A stretch of 64,000 bases of DNA from Posidonia oceanica (GCA_037176725.1 JAZBRS010000044.1:1240001-1304000), one strand, 5' to 3'. Shown: positions 48,351-60,039, counted from the stretch's first letter. Numbers and translations are program-made. Notes: a model not told the origin generated them from the sequence alone.

Positions 48351-51300
48351 CGCTGTTTTCTCTTGTATGTCACCTGCACTGCTTGGTTTTACCGCCATTT
48401 TGCTTTTCCTTCTGCATTTGCATATAGGACAGTGATGCTTACTGCCTGGAGTTCTCACGAGCCAGGTTTCGCCCGGTTCGGAACACAAACAGCATTGCTG
48501 AGCGCTTAGACTGCACGTTTACTTCCTTGCATTGCATCCCATCACTTAGAGCACACCTATGAGCATTCATTCAAGCATTCATTGGCATTTAGGCATTCAA
48601 ACCTGCATTTCCTTGCGTATGCGAACGTAAGCTTAGAAAGACCGATTCTCGGGCGTGTCGGGGGTGCCTAACACCTTCCCCGCACGTAACAGGAGTCCTT
48701 GCCCAGTCTTTTGGCCCGCAATGACCATATTGCTCTTATCCTAGGCATGAGTCATACCATTTGCATTCATTTGCATTTGTTTTCTTTTGCATTGCTTTGC
48801 ATTGCATCTTTTGCTTGGTTTTGCGTGTTAACTCACACATTTCCCTCGGTTTTCCTTGTCTTCCGATAATAGACACGGTGGCGACTTTGAATTGTCTTAT
48901 CTTCTTCTTTTCTTATCTTTTCTCCTCTGTTTCAAGTGTTTTCGAGTTGAGCCTTCCTCCTCGAACATAGCCGCTTATAGTGAGCCTGATTCCGATCGGT
49001 GCACGCGAGCTTTTGGCAGTGTGCATGGACGATCTGAACACCGGGATTACTACAGTCTCCATGCAGTTTTGCAATTTGTTTGACTCCTTTTGGACGTGAT
49101 TCATGTCCAAGAGAGAGTTCAGTGTGTTGGACGCACCAGCTGGTGCGTCCAACGTTGGATGCGGCATAGGCCGGCGTCCAACACTCCCCCTTGCTTTGCT
49201 CTGGTTTTGATGCTTCCCTTGCTTTTCCTTTGCATGCTTTCTTGCAAGCATATGCTATTTGCCTCCTCTTAATTTTCTCTGATGTTATGCCATGTCTTGA
49301 CTTGTTCCATGCAGGTTTGAATGCTTTTTGCATGCTTAATGATTAGTCTGTCTGCTGCCTTTGTTGGACGCTAGGATGAGCCGCGTCCAACGTTGGACGC
49401 TGGTTTACCTAGCGTCCAACACCCCTGTCTGCTTTGCTTTACTGCCATGCCTACCCCATGCATATTTTGAGTATTATTTTGTGATCCATGCATGCTTAGA
49501 GATGCCTGGCCCCTATGGCACCCATGCTTAGGTTTGCTAGGATTTTACTAAGTTGTGTATTTCTTTTTTAGTTTAAAGCCTATTCTTTCATGTGTGCTTC
49601 CTCTTTATCTTTCTCTCTTGGTTTAAATGCTTGCCATGTCTCCTTTGCATGCTCCTGCTAGTTTCCTACATGTTCTTGCTGTGTTTGCATGCATATAGGT
49701 GGGGTAGAGCTGAGCTTCCCCTTAGAACAGGTGAGTTTGCATGCCTGGGTTGTTGGACGCCAGAGCCTTCAGCGTCCAACGTTGGACGCTGCTGGCTCTA
49801 GCGTCCAACACCCTGGCTCATCTCTTGCTTGTTTAAGGCTTGCGTACCTCTCTGATCTTGCATATTTACTTGTTTCCTGTGCCCTTACGCATGTTTAGCT
49901 TCAGTAGCATCTGTTCTTTTATTTCAGTTAATTTATTTGCTTGTTTATGCATGCTTTTTGTGTTGTGCCTCCCAGAGCGTTGTACGCTGCTGTTGTTGGC
50001 GTCCAATGTTGGACGCCGACCTAGCTCGCGTCCAATGCCCTGGTTGTGCCTCTGGCCTGGCACTCAGCACAGGTAAGGTTTGATTGCCCATTTTTTGCAT
50101 CCCCTGTTTGCTTGCTTGCCCTTGCTCTGAATCCAGCAACCCAAATGTGTGACCCCAACTCTCCTCTATCACTTGTATGCCTCTTTTCTCCTCTCTGCCT
50201 TCTGTCCTTGTTGGACGCCAGCCTCTCTGGCGTTCAACGTTGGACGCCCAGCTTACAGGCGTCCAACAACCTGCATGCTTGGATGTTTAATTTTGGCATG
50301 CTCCTTGTTCTGATTCTTCCTCTAATCTTCTGCTAGGTTAGATTTGCATGTCTAGTACCCATTTAGTTGCATATTTGCATCTGTATTGCATCCATATGGT
50401 TAGAATGCATGGATTTTCAAAATATGCATGCTGTCTGTCTGCAGTGGGTGTTGGACGCGGGCACTCCCAGCGTCCAACGTTGGACGTTGGTGTTGCCAGC
50501 GTCCAATGCGTGCAGATGGTTGATAACCATTTTAAAGCGCCGATTTTGTTTCGCTCGCCGTTTCTCGCGTTTTATTGCTTCTTTGGCTTGCTGTAACCCT
50601 AATGCACGTTACCCACCCCTTTGTTTTGATTTCGCACCCCGCTTTGCCTCGTTTTGCGTACTCTACCTCGTTTTCCGCATTTTGCATTGTTTTCCCGCTC
50701 TTTTGCATGGTTTTTCGCATCCCTTTGCATCGCTTTCCGCTTTCGGCATCGTTTTCCGCACCTTGCTTTATTTTTTTGTATTTTCGCATCGTTTTCCGCA
50801 TCTGTTTTACTTTATTGCTTGCCTGTCGCTCGCATTGCTTGGTTTCCCCACCATTTTGCTTTATCGCTTGCATCTGCATATAGGACCATGATGCTTACTG
50901 CTTAGGAGTTCTCACGAACCAGGGTCCGCCCAGTTCGGAACACTAGCAGCGTGGCTGAGCACTTAGATAGCACGTTTATTTCCCTTGCATAATAGGTAAG
51001 CATTTAAGGCATTTAGGCATTAGGCTAGCAATTCCCTGCATAAGCGCGAGATTGCCTAAGAAAGACCAACTCTCGGACGCATCGGGGTGCCTAACACCTT
51101 CCCCGTGCGTAACAGGAGTCCTTGCCCTTTCTCTTGGCTCGCATCGACCTTCCCCCTATCCTAGGCCTGAGTCATAGCATAGCATAATAGCATAGCATAG
51201 CTTAGCTTATCCTTGCATCCCTTTGCCCCTCCTTGCATCTGGTTCAACATGTCTTTTCATGCTTTACCCCCTGGTTTTCCTTGTCTTCCAATTCAATAGA

Positions 51301-51471
51301 CCCGGTGGCGACTCCGAATTGTCTTATCATTTCTTTTCTTTTCTTTTGCCAACGTTTCCGAGTCGAGTTCTTCCCTCGGGTCCAGCCACATATAGTGAGC
51401 CTATTTTGATCGGTGCACACAAGCTTTGGTAATGTGCATGGACGATCAAAATTCAGGACTACTACAGTGGC

Positions 51472-52550
51472 ATGATTCGATTTGACTACCTCCCTCCTCT
51501 GGTGATGGGTGCAGCAGCCTCATTTCCTTTGGATGCTCCCTTCTTGAGCGGCCAGGCGAAGATGGACTCCTTCAGTATAGATCCGCCAAGCTTTGGTGGC
51601 TTTGTGGCCCTATCTCGCTGCTCTGTTGGCACTCGGAAGATTAGGGATGATGGAGTAGTAGTGCGCCGAAGTACTGAAGTGCTGAGGGCCGGTAATTGAC
51701 TTGATGGTGGCCTTGCTACTCTGAAGATTGGGGAGACTGGTGGGGACAGCAACTTGGGCTCCCATAGTGGTGATTTTCTCCATGGCAAACGTTGTGACTC
51801 CTCCTCCTCCCGAAGGGTTGCAATTTGTGGCTCTGGCATCTTGAATGTGCATAGAATCCCTAGTCGGTTGGCTGGAATGCTAACAACCGTTCCTTGGTAT
51901 TTGAATTTTAGCATTTGATGAACTGAAGATGCTACAGCCCTGACCTCCGCTAACCAAGACCTCCCTAAGATGAGTGGCTCCAGGACTTCCTCCTTCATAA
52001 CGATCACCGAAGTGATACTGGTCAAAGGACCGACTGTGATTTCCATGGGTATTGTCCCTAATGCCAACTTCTCTTTCTGATCAAACCCAGTGCACATAAA
52101 GGGAGTCCTATCCAGCTCGCCCTCATTTAGCCACAAGCTCTGGAGTGTGGAGAGAGAACTGAGGCTTCGGCTTTCTCCAGTGTCAACCAATACTCCTTGC
52201 AGCACATTATCATTAATTCCCACTGTGATGACGAGTGGCAGCTCTTCCTTATGTGGGGGTGGAAGCTCTGAATCCTTGAAGACTATATTTTCCCGTTCAA
52301 ATTGCTGATTGGCTTTTTGAACTTGGCTTTCTTCCTCTATGTCTTCTTGTGGCTCCTCCACTACTGCTGTGAGGTTGAACTGGCGAAGGAGCTCCTTCAC
52401 TGTTAGTCCTTCATCCGCCTCACTGTCCCAGTCATCATCTGAGATTATTCCCCATTGTTCAGCTTGATTATCCCAATCATCTTCTAGTTCAACATGGTTG
52501 TCCCAGTCCTTTGAAGGATTAGGGAGCTGCTCGTCCTGGAATGCCATGAC
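51472..52550 (-). pseudogene. Family A first protease domain (PR1)
   Basis: Reading left from 52547, an acidic Asp/Glu-rich segment with DDWDN repeats (residues 1-75) leads to a complete retropepsin-like domain (residues 100-230): VLVDTGESRSLSSLSTLQSL with the Asp at about 52184, FMCTGFDQKEKLALGTIPME, and EPLILGRSWLAEVRAV. The active-site triad is Asp-Thr-Gly but the next residue is Glu rather than Ser or Ala. An in-frame TAG at 51483-51485 fits a former CAG. The frame then continues across B2 into PR2 at 23415, so both proteases sit in one polyprotein. Confidence 0.85.
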
Positions 52551-53160
52551 TTGATGCTTGGGGAGAGGGTCGTTGTAGACCTGTTGGGACGTCCCTGTCT
52601 GCTTTCTTTATTTGGCTCTTTTGACCAGGACATCTCATTCAAACACATCTGCCTCCACCATGTCATAGACTATGTCCCTGAAAGTCCAGCAGTCATTGAT
52701 GTTGTGACCATGCATTCTATGGTACGGGCAGTATTTGTTCTGGTCATAATTTGGCAATTCAGGCCTAGCTGGTGGGAATTCGAGTGCTTTTGCTTCTTCT
52801 AGTTCTATGAACATGTCGGCCAGCGTGACTGGTAGAGGAAGGTAATGGTCTCTTCTTCCCTTTTTGTGTGGCATTGGAGGGGGAACATTATGATAACCGC
52901 TCCCATTCCCAGTGTTGTTGGGGGGATTTCGGTTGTTGGCCTGGCCATTTTGATTACCCCTAGTCCATTGCGGCTGGGGAGTATTCCACATTGGGCGGAT
53001 CTGTTGCTGAGGAGGAGGATTATTCCATGGCTGCTGCTGAGGAGGAGGGTGGCTCCATGTTGGCTGCTGCTGAGAAGGAGGGTGGCTCCATGTTGGCTGC
53101 TGCTGAGGAGGAGGGTGGCTCCAAGCTTGCTGTTGCTGAGGAGGAGAGCTCCATGGTGGC
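52551..53160 (-). pseudogene. Family A gag C-terminal part
   Basis: Tandem Pro/Gln/Trp repeats (53022-53165) are followed by MWNTPQPQWTRGNQN, LPLPVTLADMFIELEEAK and a zinc-binding-like CPYHRMHGHNINDC, which is the counterpart of the CDFHRAPGHSTNSC motif in B gag. The frame stops at about 52635 and the protease block starts shortly after. This is the nucleocapsid side of gag. Confidence 0.85.
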
Positions 53161-53165
53161 TACTG
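53022..53165 (-). repeat. About 45-bp tandem repeats in A gag
   Basis: Four units, on the plus strand TGCTGCTGAGGAGGAGGGTG followed by GCTCCATGTTGGC. The coding strand gives a unit like PTWSHPPPQQQ. Confidence 0.9.
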
Positions 53166-53489
53166 TGAAGCTAGTATAGCCCTTTGTTCGAATGGCCTGG
53201 GGGCGAGGCTCATCTTGTTCGCTGGCATTGTCCCAAGGTAGCTGAACCCGCAACCACACTACATCTCCCCAAAGGCGTCTCAAGGGCCGACGAAAGTGAA
53301 CCGAGAGTGGCGATCACACCGATTCCATCACACGTGGAGTGACGGAGTCGGATACAAAGAAGGGGGACCTCGAGAAAGAGGAGATAGAGCGAGCAAAAGA
53401 GGGAGCTAAAAGAAGCCTTCTTCTTCCCCAAACCTCCATCATCATCTTCTTCTTCTCCTCCAAAACCCCATATCCACAGCTCCTGGCTT
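53166..53489 (-). other. Unexplained segment in place of A capsid core
   Basis: Between the gag N-terminal and zinc-binding parts one expects the capsid core with motifs like those of B gag (FGEYVGRW, WFTSL). They are absent. The roughly 320 bp here are unlike gag and include a GAAGAAG-rich run. It could be sequence picked up from elsewhere together with a deletion. Confidence 0.5.
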
Positions 53490-54210
53490 GGGTGCCCGAG
53501 TGTTTGATGAAGTAGTGATGGGTTATCCGATGGAGGGAAGAACGATGATTGGGGTGGAGTATGGTAGTATTGTGTGTTAATGGGATGTTGTGGTGGGTAT
53601 GACATTCCAGGATACGATGTTCCGGGATATTGCGGGACGTAATGAGTCGTGTATGGTGGGGTTGGATGGATGGAAGGGTAGGTGGGTGTTGCGTGGCATT
53701 GTGGGAATGAACCTTGGGTAGGGAAGTTGATGGTGGGGTTTGGTGTGGCATGTGTGTAAGTGGACGTGGCGAATGAGCCGCAGTGGTAGTTTGAGCAGTA
53801 TGCCCGTGGATGTTTGAGTTTTGTGGGTCTTTGCACACAAGGTGTTGCCCAGCCAGGGATTCCCGCACCTCGTCGGTCTCTTCTTCGATTGGATAAGAAG
53901 CAGTCCCGATGGGGGCTACAACAAGAGAAGTCGCCTCGGGATGTGAATGCTCAGGCAAGGCGTTCTGTGCTTGAGGGTGATTTGCCTCTCTTCCTTCTTC
54001 ATGTGTTGAACTCTTGTTGAGTTTTGGATCAGTGTTGTAGTCGAAGGGGATAGAGGCGTGTGGGAACTTTCGCCGACCGGCCGCTTTTGGGAAACCCGGG
54101 GTTCCTAGCCCTTCTACCTGGGAAGTTGGAGGGTCAAGGAAGAACCCATTCGGGCCCCAACCCGATTGCTCTGTGGAGGTAGAGGTGGAAGACATACCAG
54201 TACGCTCCAT
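53490..54210 (-). pseudogene. Family A gag N-terminal part
   Basis: It starts MERTGMSSTSTSTEQSGWGP, then PTSQVEGLGTPGFPKAAGRR, an acidic/Ala mix, and a Pro/Thr/His/Tyr-rich tail after a frame change near 53800 (THYVPQYPGTSYPGMSYPPQ). Such low-complexity N-termini are usual for gag of this branch. No domain is recognised. Confidence 0.65.
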
Positions 54211-55561
54211 TATAAAACTGTTCTTTAAATTATTACAGATAACTAGAAAAGGAAATTACAGACTCAATGACACTACTTAATATAGACTCGATGAAAGTAA
54301 AAGAGAACAAACTAAAAGAAGTAGTCGCTGCTCTGATGCTCTTGCAACCTGTTAATGGTGACAGTTAAATCCCTGCAAACAATGTACACTGGAACGGAAC
54401 GTCTACCTTGTCGTCGCCTGTAAGTCAGGCGACCAAACAAGTCACCGATTTTAATGGCGGCTGAGCGAGACGCCTTCTGAACAGGCGGCTCAGTACCTGT
54501 TCTTCCAGCAGTCAAGGTCTATTCTGGACAGACCGCGCAACAAGCAAGAAAATAAAGACAAAGCGAGTTTCAGACAGGTCGCAAATTTTTACTTGTTGAA
54601 GTGAATAATTAATCAATTGATTAAACCTGCATGTTCACAATTAATGGGATTTTGGCTTATGGGTACCACTCTTTGACCTTCGTTCAAGGTCTACCAAGAG
54701 GGCCTAAGCGGCGGGTTTGTCTCTCTAAAGAGGAGCCCACCACCTAGAATTTTGTCCTTAAGATCGGCCCTTATCGAACCACAAAACAGTAAATAAACAA
54801 GGAATACTAAAGTATCAAGTATCTACCAAGGATTATTTTGACTCAAGGAAGAGGAGGAGTCAAAATAAAATCCTAGGACACCTTGAGTTCATAATCTAAC
54901 TATCCTAACCAAACAGAGTATCGTGAGTGACTTGCACTGGCCCGGTTCACTCTGTATGATTATTCTAGTTAGAGAAAGAGATCTCAAGGAACTCTAACTT
55001 TAATATCAAAGAAATAGTTTCCACATTAAGGGTGGACACAAGCAAGCCTAAAATCCGAATAAAAGCCAAAATAATTACAATGGACGGGATTTAATTATAT
55101 TTTAAGCTATTGCAGACCAAAAAAAAACGCAATCTACTGAAAATAATAGAAGATCTGCAGTGAAATAAAACCCAGATCCAGTCGCCTGTGATGGGTGCAT
55201 CTGGAATAGTCGCCGTACTGGACTGCAACATACTCAGATGCTAGTTAACTGAGCGGCTGGAAACCGGATGTTTCCTATTTTCAGAACAGTAGCAACCCAA
55301 CCCTCTACGACCATAGACAGGAGGTTGCCGTTGCCTCAAAGTGCTAACGAGACCTCTTGCCTTGAGATCAAGGTGGTTGGGTTAGAAAACTGTTCTAATG
55401 TTAGAGAAAAGAAAAAAAAAACTACGAGGTTTAGGAGTTGTGAAAACCTAAGCGCACAGCATCCTAAACCGAAAACAATAAAGAAAAGCAACTAGATCTA
55501 AAGAAGGAAATGAAGCAAGGAAGGAAAAAACTCACGTAGCACAGAGGATTGGCTAAAGCCG
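54211..55561 (-). other. Family A leader
   Basis: Non-coding sequence between gag and the primer site on the minus strand. It includes inverted GTCGCCTG…CAGGCGAC words (54408-54432), related words at 54455-54490 and 55177-55215, and A-rich runs. No open frame of note. Confidence 0.65.
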
Positions 55562-55579
55562 GTCCCACCATGATCGCCA
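55562..55579 (-). promoter_or_regulatory. Candidate primer binding site of family A
   Basis: On the minus strand TGGCGATCATGGTGGGAC begins four bases after the LTR end ATCTACA. It shares TGGCGA with the B site. I could not match it to a particular tRNA. Confidence 0.5.
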
Positions 55580-55583
55580 ATTC

Positions 55584-57154
55584 TGTAGATGTGGATTTTG
55601 AGGGTGTTTATGAAGATGACGGCGCTTCCACATATGTTGTCAACTTTGTTGTGATCGCCACTTATCAATGGACGGACAAGGCGTCTGGGGAGATGATTAT
55701 GATGCAGGTAGTCAGCTCACTAGATCGACGACAGGGTATCGTCCAGTGGCTTCCTCGTATTACATGAGCGGATTCCTTTTCCTTCAAAAAACAAGTAACA
55801 GAAGATCTGGATGAGTTCGTGTGTAGTAAATTGATCAAATAAATAGGAGATAACATAAACAAATGCACTAATACTAACCGGGGGTCGTTCCCTGCATGCA
55901 TACGCCATGAATATAATCTAAAGAATGCAATAATGAAAATAAAAAGAATGGAAGATGATACTCTCTTCACCCTCGTGCTGTATGCAATGGGATGAGGAAG
56001 TCAAGGCACGGTTGGAGCTCCAGGAATCCTTGAGATCTCTGGGATTCAAGGTAGGATACGGTGATCTAGGGTTTCGAGATTGAAGGTGGAGGCTAAGGTT
56101 TCTCTTTTAGAAGATAATGGATTTTGTCTCCTTGAAAACCTAAAAATTGACCACCCCCCGAGCACTGACTCACGAAGCCTTTTTATAGGTTCGTGGGGCA
56201 CAGGTGGCTTAGACCTAAGAAGGTTCTAGAAGTTTCTGGAAGAGAACTGATATTTAGGGCTAGTCGCCGCCTAGGAGGACGACTGGCGTAAATATCTCCC
56301 GAAAAGATCTTGAAAATGCCAGGGAGGCACCGCGTGACCAGGTCAGCGGGGAGTCCACGTCAGTCAGTCGCCTGTAACACAGGCGCCTAACTGTGGCACT
56401 AATCCAGCAACTAAAAGATTTGTTTCTGATTTGTAGGAGATAAATCTTGGATTGATTTCTGATTTTTAGGAAGATAAAACGTGTTTTTAGAAAGATCTAG
56501 GTTTTAATTTGGAAGCTACCTAGGATTTTCTAGATTTATTCCTTTCCTTAATTGATTATATGTGATTTTTATATGATATATCATATATTAAATACTTGAA
56601 AACCATAGAAATACCGATAATATAGAAAAGGCGTTATAATAAATTATAAAGCCTCCCCATGTATTATATTAATGTCCAGGATATTAATTATCAAGCTAAA
56701 GAGAGAGAGAAATTGCTAGTCACCTGTCTCGAATGCGCCTACACATTCCAGTCGCCCCTGTGAAAGGCGCCTGGAGGTGTCGCCGCTCTGGGAGGCAACT
56801 AGTTTGGTCTTTTGTGTTTTTAACCCTGTCTTTTAAGTTAATCCACAGAAACATGATAAAAGCCCAGGAAACTTCAGAAATCTCATGAAATCGTAAACAC
56901 ATCTTCTTTAACTCAAATCTGCCACTGATCTGAGTAGGAAAAAGGGTGCTCAAGGTACTCGAACTTGCCACAAGTCTGAGTGCGCCAGCTATGCTACAGC
57001 TAACAGCCTTGAGTCAAGTAAATCAAGCGATGCTTTAAACAAATCACGAAAAATCTGGAAAATGTATTATTAAGCCTTAGTTGTGTGATGTGGGGCACCT
57101 AGTTGGTTCCTATCCTCTAAGAACTCTCAGAAATGCGAAAATGGGATATCTACA
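55584..57154 (-). repeat. LTR of family A (1,571 bp)
   Basis: On the minus strand it starts TGTAGATATCCC and ends CCACATCTACA, giving a perfect 7-bp terminal inverted repeat TGTAGAT/ATCTACA. A primer-site-like word follows its 3' end and gag lies downstream in the same sense, so it serves as the 5' LTR of the A element. Its upstream side (57155-57169) looks like a polypurine tract, which would instead mark a 3' LTR of another copy. Confidence 0.8.
56566..56574 (-). promoter_or_regulatory. TATA-like box in A LTR
   Basis: ATATAAAAA on the minus strand, in an AT-rich part about 580 bp into the LTR. A plausible promoter core; no start site can be fixed. Confidence 0.35.
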
Positions 57155-57169
57155 GATGCCCCTACTTGG
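57155..57169 (-). promoter_or_regulatory. Polypurine-tract-like sequence before A LTR
   Basis: On the minus strand CCAAGTAGGGGCATC directly precedes the TG of the LTR. The last eight bases, GGGGCATC, are identical to those before the right LTR of B2 (42169-42176). Confidence 0.6.
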
Positions 57170-57733
57170 AGCTAATCTTGGAACAAGATTAGTTCCAATG
57201 TAAGAACGATGTCTTATTGAGCATTTCCTGAAAAGGGGAGCTCTATCTCAAACAATTTGCCGGTTGGGTAGCCAAAGGAAAGATAAAAAGAGGTTTAAAC
57301 TGCCATCATATTGGAGACTTAGGCATGGAGGGGTCAAGTCGATTTCGGAACTATGTATCGCAGCCGATGTCAAGACCAGGTCAACCATGTAAGGTGCTCC
57401 AACGGGGCAGGAACTAGGGAGGAAATCATGGGGTTTTATCCCAACACGATCGAAAAGGAGTTTTGGCATCTTGTTCGAGACTTCACTCAAATTGGAATTG
57501 ATAAAATGATAGGTAGGAACTAGGTGGGCTCCAGGAGAATCACTTGTTCTAAGGGTTTCTAACACTCTTGAAGGTCATTTGGCTTCGTCCGTGCTCCACT
57601 TCCAATGATATGAGAAAATGCATGGATGCATGATTCAAGCAAACAAATGCAAATGCAAGGTCAACATACGATGCAATGAATGGTCCATATGCTAGGTTAG
57701 GCCGGCGGGGTACGGTTGGTCCCAAACCATATC
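57170..57733 (-). other. Probable 3' internal end of another A copy
   Basis: If 57155-57169 is a polypurine tract, this stretch is the end of an internal region belonging to a second A-type element upstream. It has no recognised protein; it contains GCATTTGCATTTG-like sequence as other 3' regions here do. It ends at the D LTR. Confidence 0.45.
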
Positions 57734-59114
57734 TGTCACGACACCAATCGCAACAGTACAAAAACCAAGCCCAAAAAAAATTTAAAACATAATTAACTAT
57801 TACATCAACAGTTAACTTCTGGGCTAAACAACAAATATCTATTCCAGGAACCTGCAGTGGACAGCTACGTGACTCCCACTATATGCACTATGACTCCGAA
57901 CCAGCTAACCATCTGCACCTGCAACTGAAAACCACACAAAGCACACGTGAGTGATCAGAAATCGTCACCCAGCACACACCTCACAAAAACCACACGAGAA
58001 ACAGGCATAAAAACTAGAATACGACACAACCAGTAAAAACCCCAAATCCGAGTCCTCAATAAGCATTATAATCATTTAAAACACCTTTCCCAAAGTCAGT
58101 ATGCTAAAATCGGGAAAGATAGGTGTTTACAAATCATTTTCACAAACCACGGCCCACCGGCCCAAAACCTCAGTACAACTCAAAAGCCTCCAACCTCTTA
58201 GGCTGGGAAAACACTCAGCGCACTTGCCAAAATAAGGCAGAAATACCTTGTAAACAAATCCTCAATCAATAGCACGGCCGACTGGCCCAAAACTCAAACC
58301 AAAACCACACGCCGTAAATAGGCGGAAAGCATTAGGCCCAATATGGCCCAAAACTCAGCTGAACCTCACGATGCCCAAAATCAGGTAAAGCTCTAGGCCT
58401 AATGCAGCCAGCAACAACCAAACACAGCCCCGCGGGCATAAAACCACAACTAGTCGTGTTGCCTGGCGCCAAGAAACCGACCCGGCCTCAAGTAGTAGCC
58501 AGGGACTCACCCCTGCAGCTCACTGCACTGCCATGAACACTCGCCCTGTGGAGGAGCGTGTTCGTCCCGGCATCTCATCACTAGAGACGCCTCAAAAGTG
58601 ATTCCCACCTAGGAAAGCTACTCACCCCAACTAGGCTAGCTGTCCACAATCAGGACAAACCACAGGGCACGCCTAATATACGGCGATCTCAGCTCAGTGC
58701 TCCGAACCACTAGAAGCTCCTCACCCCTAGGCTCAGCCAGCACCCAAAACCATACGAGTCTCGATACCCGTAACGACTAGGGTATAACGCCCAGTTACGC
58801 AGGAGTATCATACTTCCCGAGTCCGCTGCTACTATACCGTTAGGTACGGTCGGCACCCCGACCCCCAAAACCTCAACCCAGGTGAGGTATGTGACACACC
58901 AGGAATGCCATCGCATCCTCGGGTCCAGCGAACACAACTCCTAGGTTTTGGCCACAGAAAATCTCGGCAAAATCATTTGCAAACCATCCATGTTTTCCCT
59001 CCAAAAATCTCTTTGAAAACATTTAATTAAAATCATGGGCTAAAGCACAATATGCCCCAAAACCAACAATAAAAAAAACATTATCACAAAACAAGCCTGG
59101 GAAAACAACCCAGA

Positions 59115-59280
59115 CCAAAATCGATAGACTGATATCAATCGGTCGACCGAAAATCCCTGATTCAGAAGACCAAAAATAACTGATCGACCGATCAGGCCTA
59201 GAAATCGACAGACCGAAATTCCATCAGTCTACCGAAAATCCCTGATTCGGAAGATCCAAATGAGCCGGTTGACCATTTCT
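59115..59280. repeat. GGTCGACCGA repeat words in D
   Basis: ATCGGTCGACCGAAAATCCC and CTGATCGACCGATCAGG, with CAGTCTACCGAAAATCCCTG a later variant. TCGGTCGACCGA and CTGATCGACCGATCAG-like cores are self-complementary; the phrase AAAATCCCTGATTC recurs about 85 bp apart. Confidence 0.75.
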
Positions 59281-60039
59281 GGGTTCTGGTCTAAATCCGA
59301 CAGCAAAACGGGACACCGATATGGACTCGTGTACCGATTTCCTACAGAAATCGGCATACCGTTCAAAAACGGTGTGCTGAACCAGACTAGAGTAGAAAAC
59401 TCATAAAACCTTCTTAAATCCCAAAACACCTGCATAAAACTGTAAATCTAGCATGCCATATACCGAAATCTTCGGAATTTAATAAGGAATGCAACCATAC
59501 ACGCATTATGGCATTCCAAGGCATATAATTCGTGAAAACACTGGAAAACCCATATTCAAGTCATTTTCACCCAAAAATCTCAAGCACTAGCAAATCCACG
59601 TCAAACAAAGCGTGCAATATATGAAAATGAGCGTATCCGCTCAAGCAACACATCCACACCACATTCGCCTCAATTTGAGGCACAAAACACCGAAAATCAC
59701 CAGAAACTACAATTTAGGCGTTTAGGCTACTCTGGCCATAAATCCTGCCAAAAACCACATAAAATCTCAAAAATCGCCAAACCACTTCCATAGCATCCAA
59801 AACATGATAAGGGATGCATGCACATAATTTTCTAAACATTTAAGCTACTACGGTGAGGCATGTACTTTGGGACAAAGGGACGACCTCCATCCTCCAGCGA
59901 TCCACACGCAACTCCAGCAATCCACCGCCTCACCGAGCTCCACGCGCCACTCTCGGTCTCGCCACTCCATCGGGACAAAGGCCGTAGCTCGCCGCACCAC
60001 CGCTGGCCACCACCACGTGTCGGCCACCGCCGACAGCCG

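Larger units (their letters stand above)
43146..49054 (+). mobile_element. C2: solo LTR of family C (5.9 kb)
   Basis: It starts TGTTGACACCCC, ends GGGATTACTACA and is flanked by GTCTC. It is collinear with C1 through the same series of segments (pyrimidine-rich, A-rich, GC-rich, tandem arrays, conserved 3' end) with many substitutions and indels. No internal element sequence is present. Confidence 0.92.
42397..50508 (+). repeat. Palindromic GTTGGACGC modules in B2 right LTR
   Basis: Modules at 42397-42513 (cluster), then beyond C2 at 49126-49182, 49363-49420, 49752-49809, 49998-50038, 50210-50268 and 50451-50508. The span between 43146 and 49054 belongs to C2 and has no such modules. Confidence 0.92.
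23421..51466 (+). mobile_element. B2: 22-kb Ogre/Tat-like LTR retrotransposon
   Basis: It is bounded by TG...CA LTRs and GTGGC duplications, and carries a tRNA-Arg-like primer site, gag, protease with G-patch remnant, RT, two RNase H domains, integrase, an extra downstream ORF, a hairpin array and a polypurine tract. Without C2 and its extra duplication it is 22,132 bp, in the size range of Ogre elements. Its two LTRs differ at about 5 of the first 110 positions by hand count, so it is not a very recent insertion. It disrupts family A between two protease domains. Confidence 0.95.
42177..51466 (+). repeat. Right LTR of B2 (split by C2)
   Basis: TGTAGACACTCC start and ACTACTACA end, about 3,376 bp after removing 43146-49059, against 3,379 bp for the left LTR. 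It ends directly at GTGGC (51467-51471). Confidence 0.94.
54408..56790 (-). repeat. GTCGCC palindromic words in A leader and LTR
   Basis: GTCGCCTGTAAGTCAGGCGAC (split here as GTCGCCTG, TAAGT, CAGGCGAC) at about 54412-54432; related pairs at 55177-55215, 56263-56290, 56365-56392 and 56720-56790. The words differ from those of B but follow the same arm-loop-arm scheme. Confidence 0.75.
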
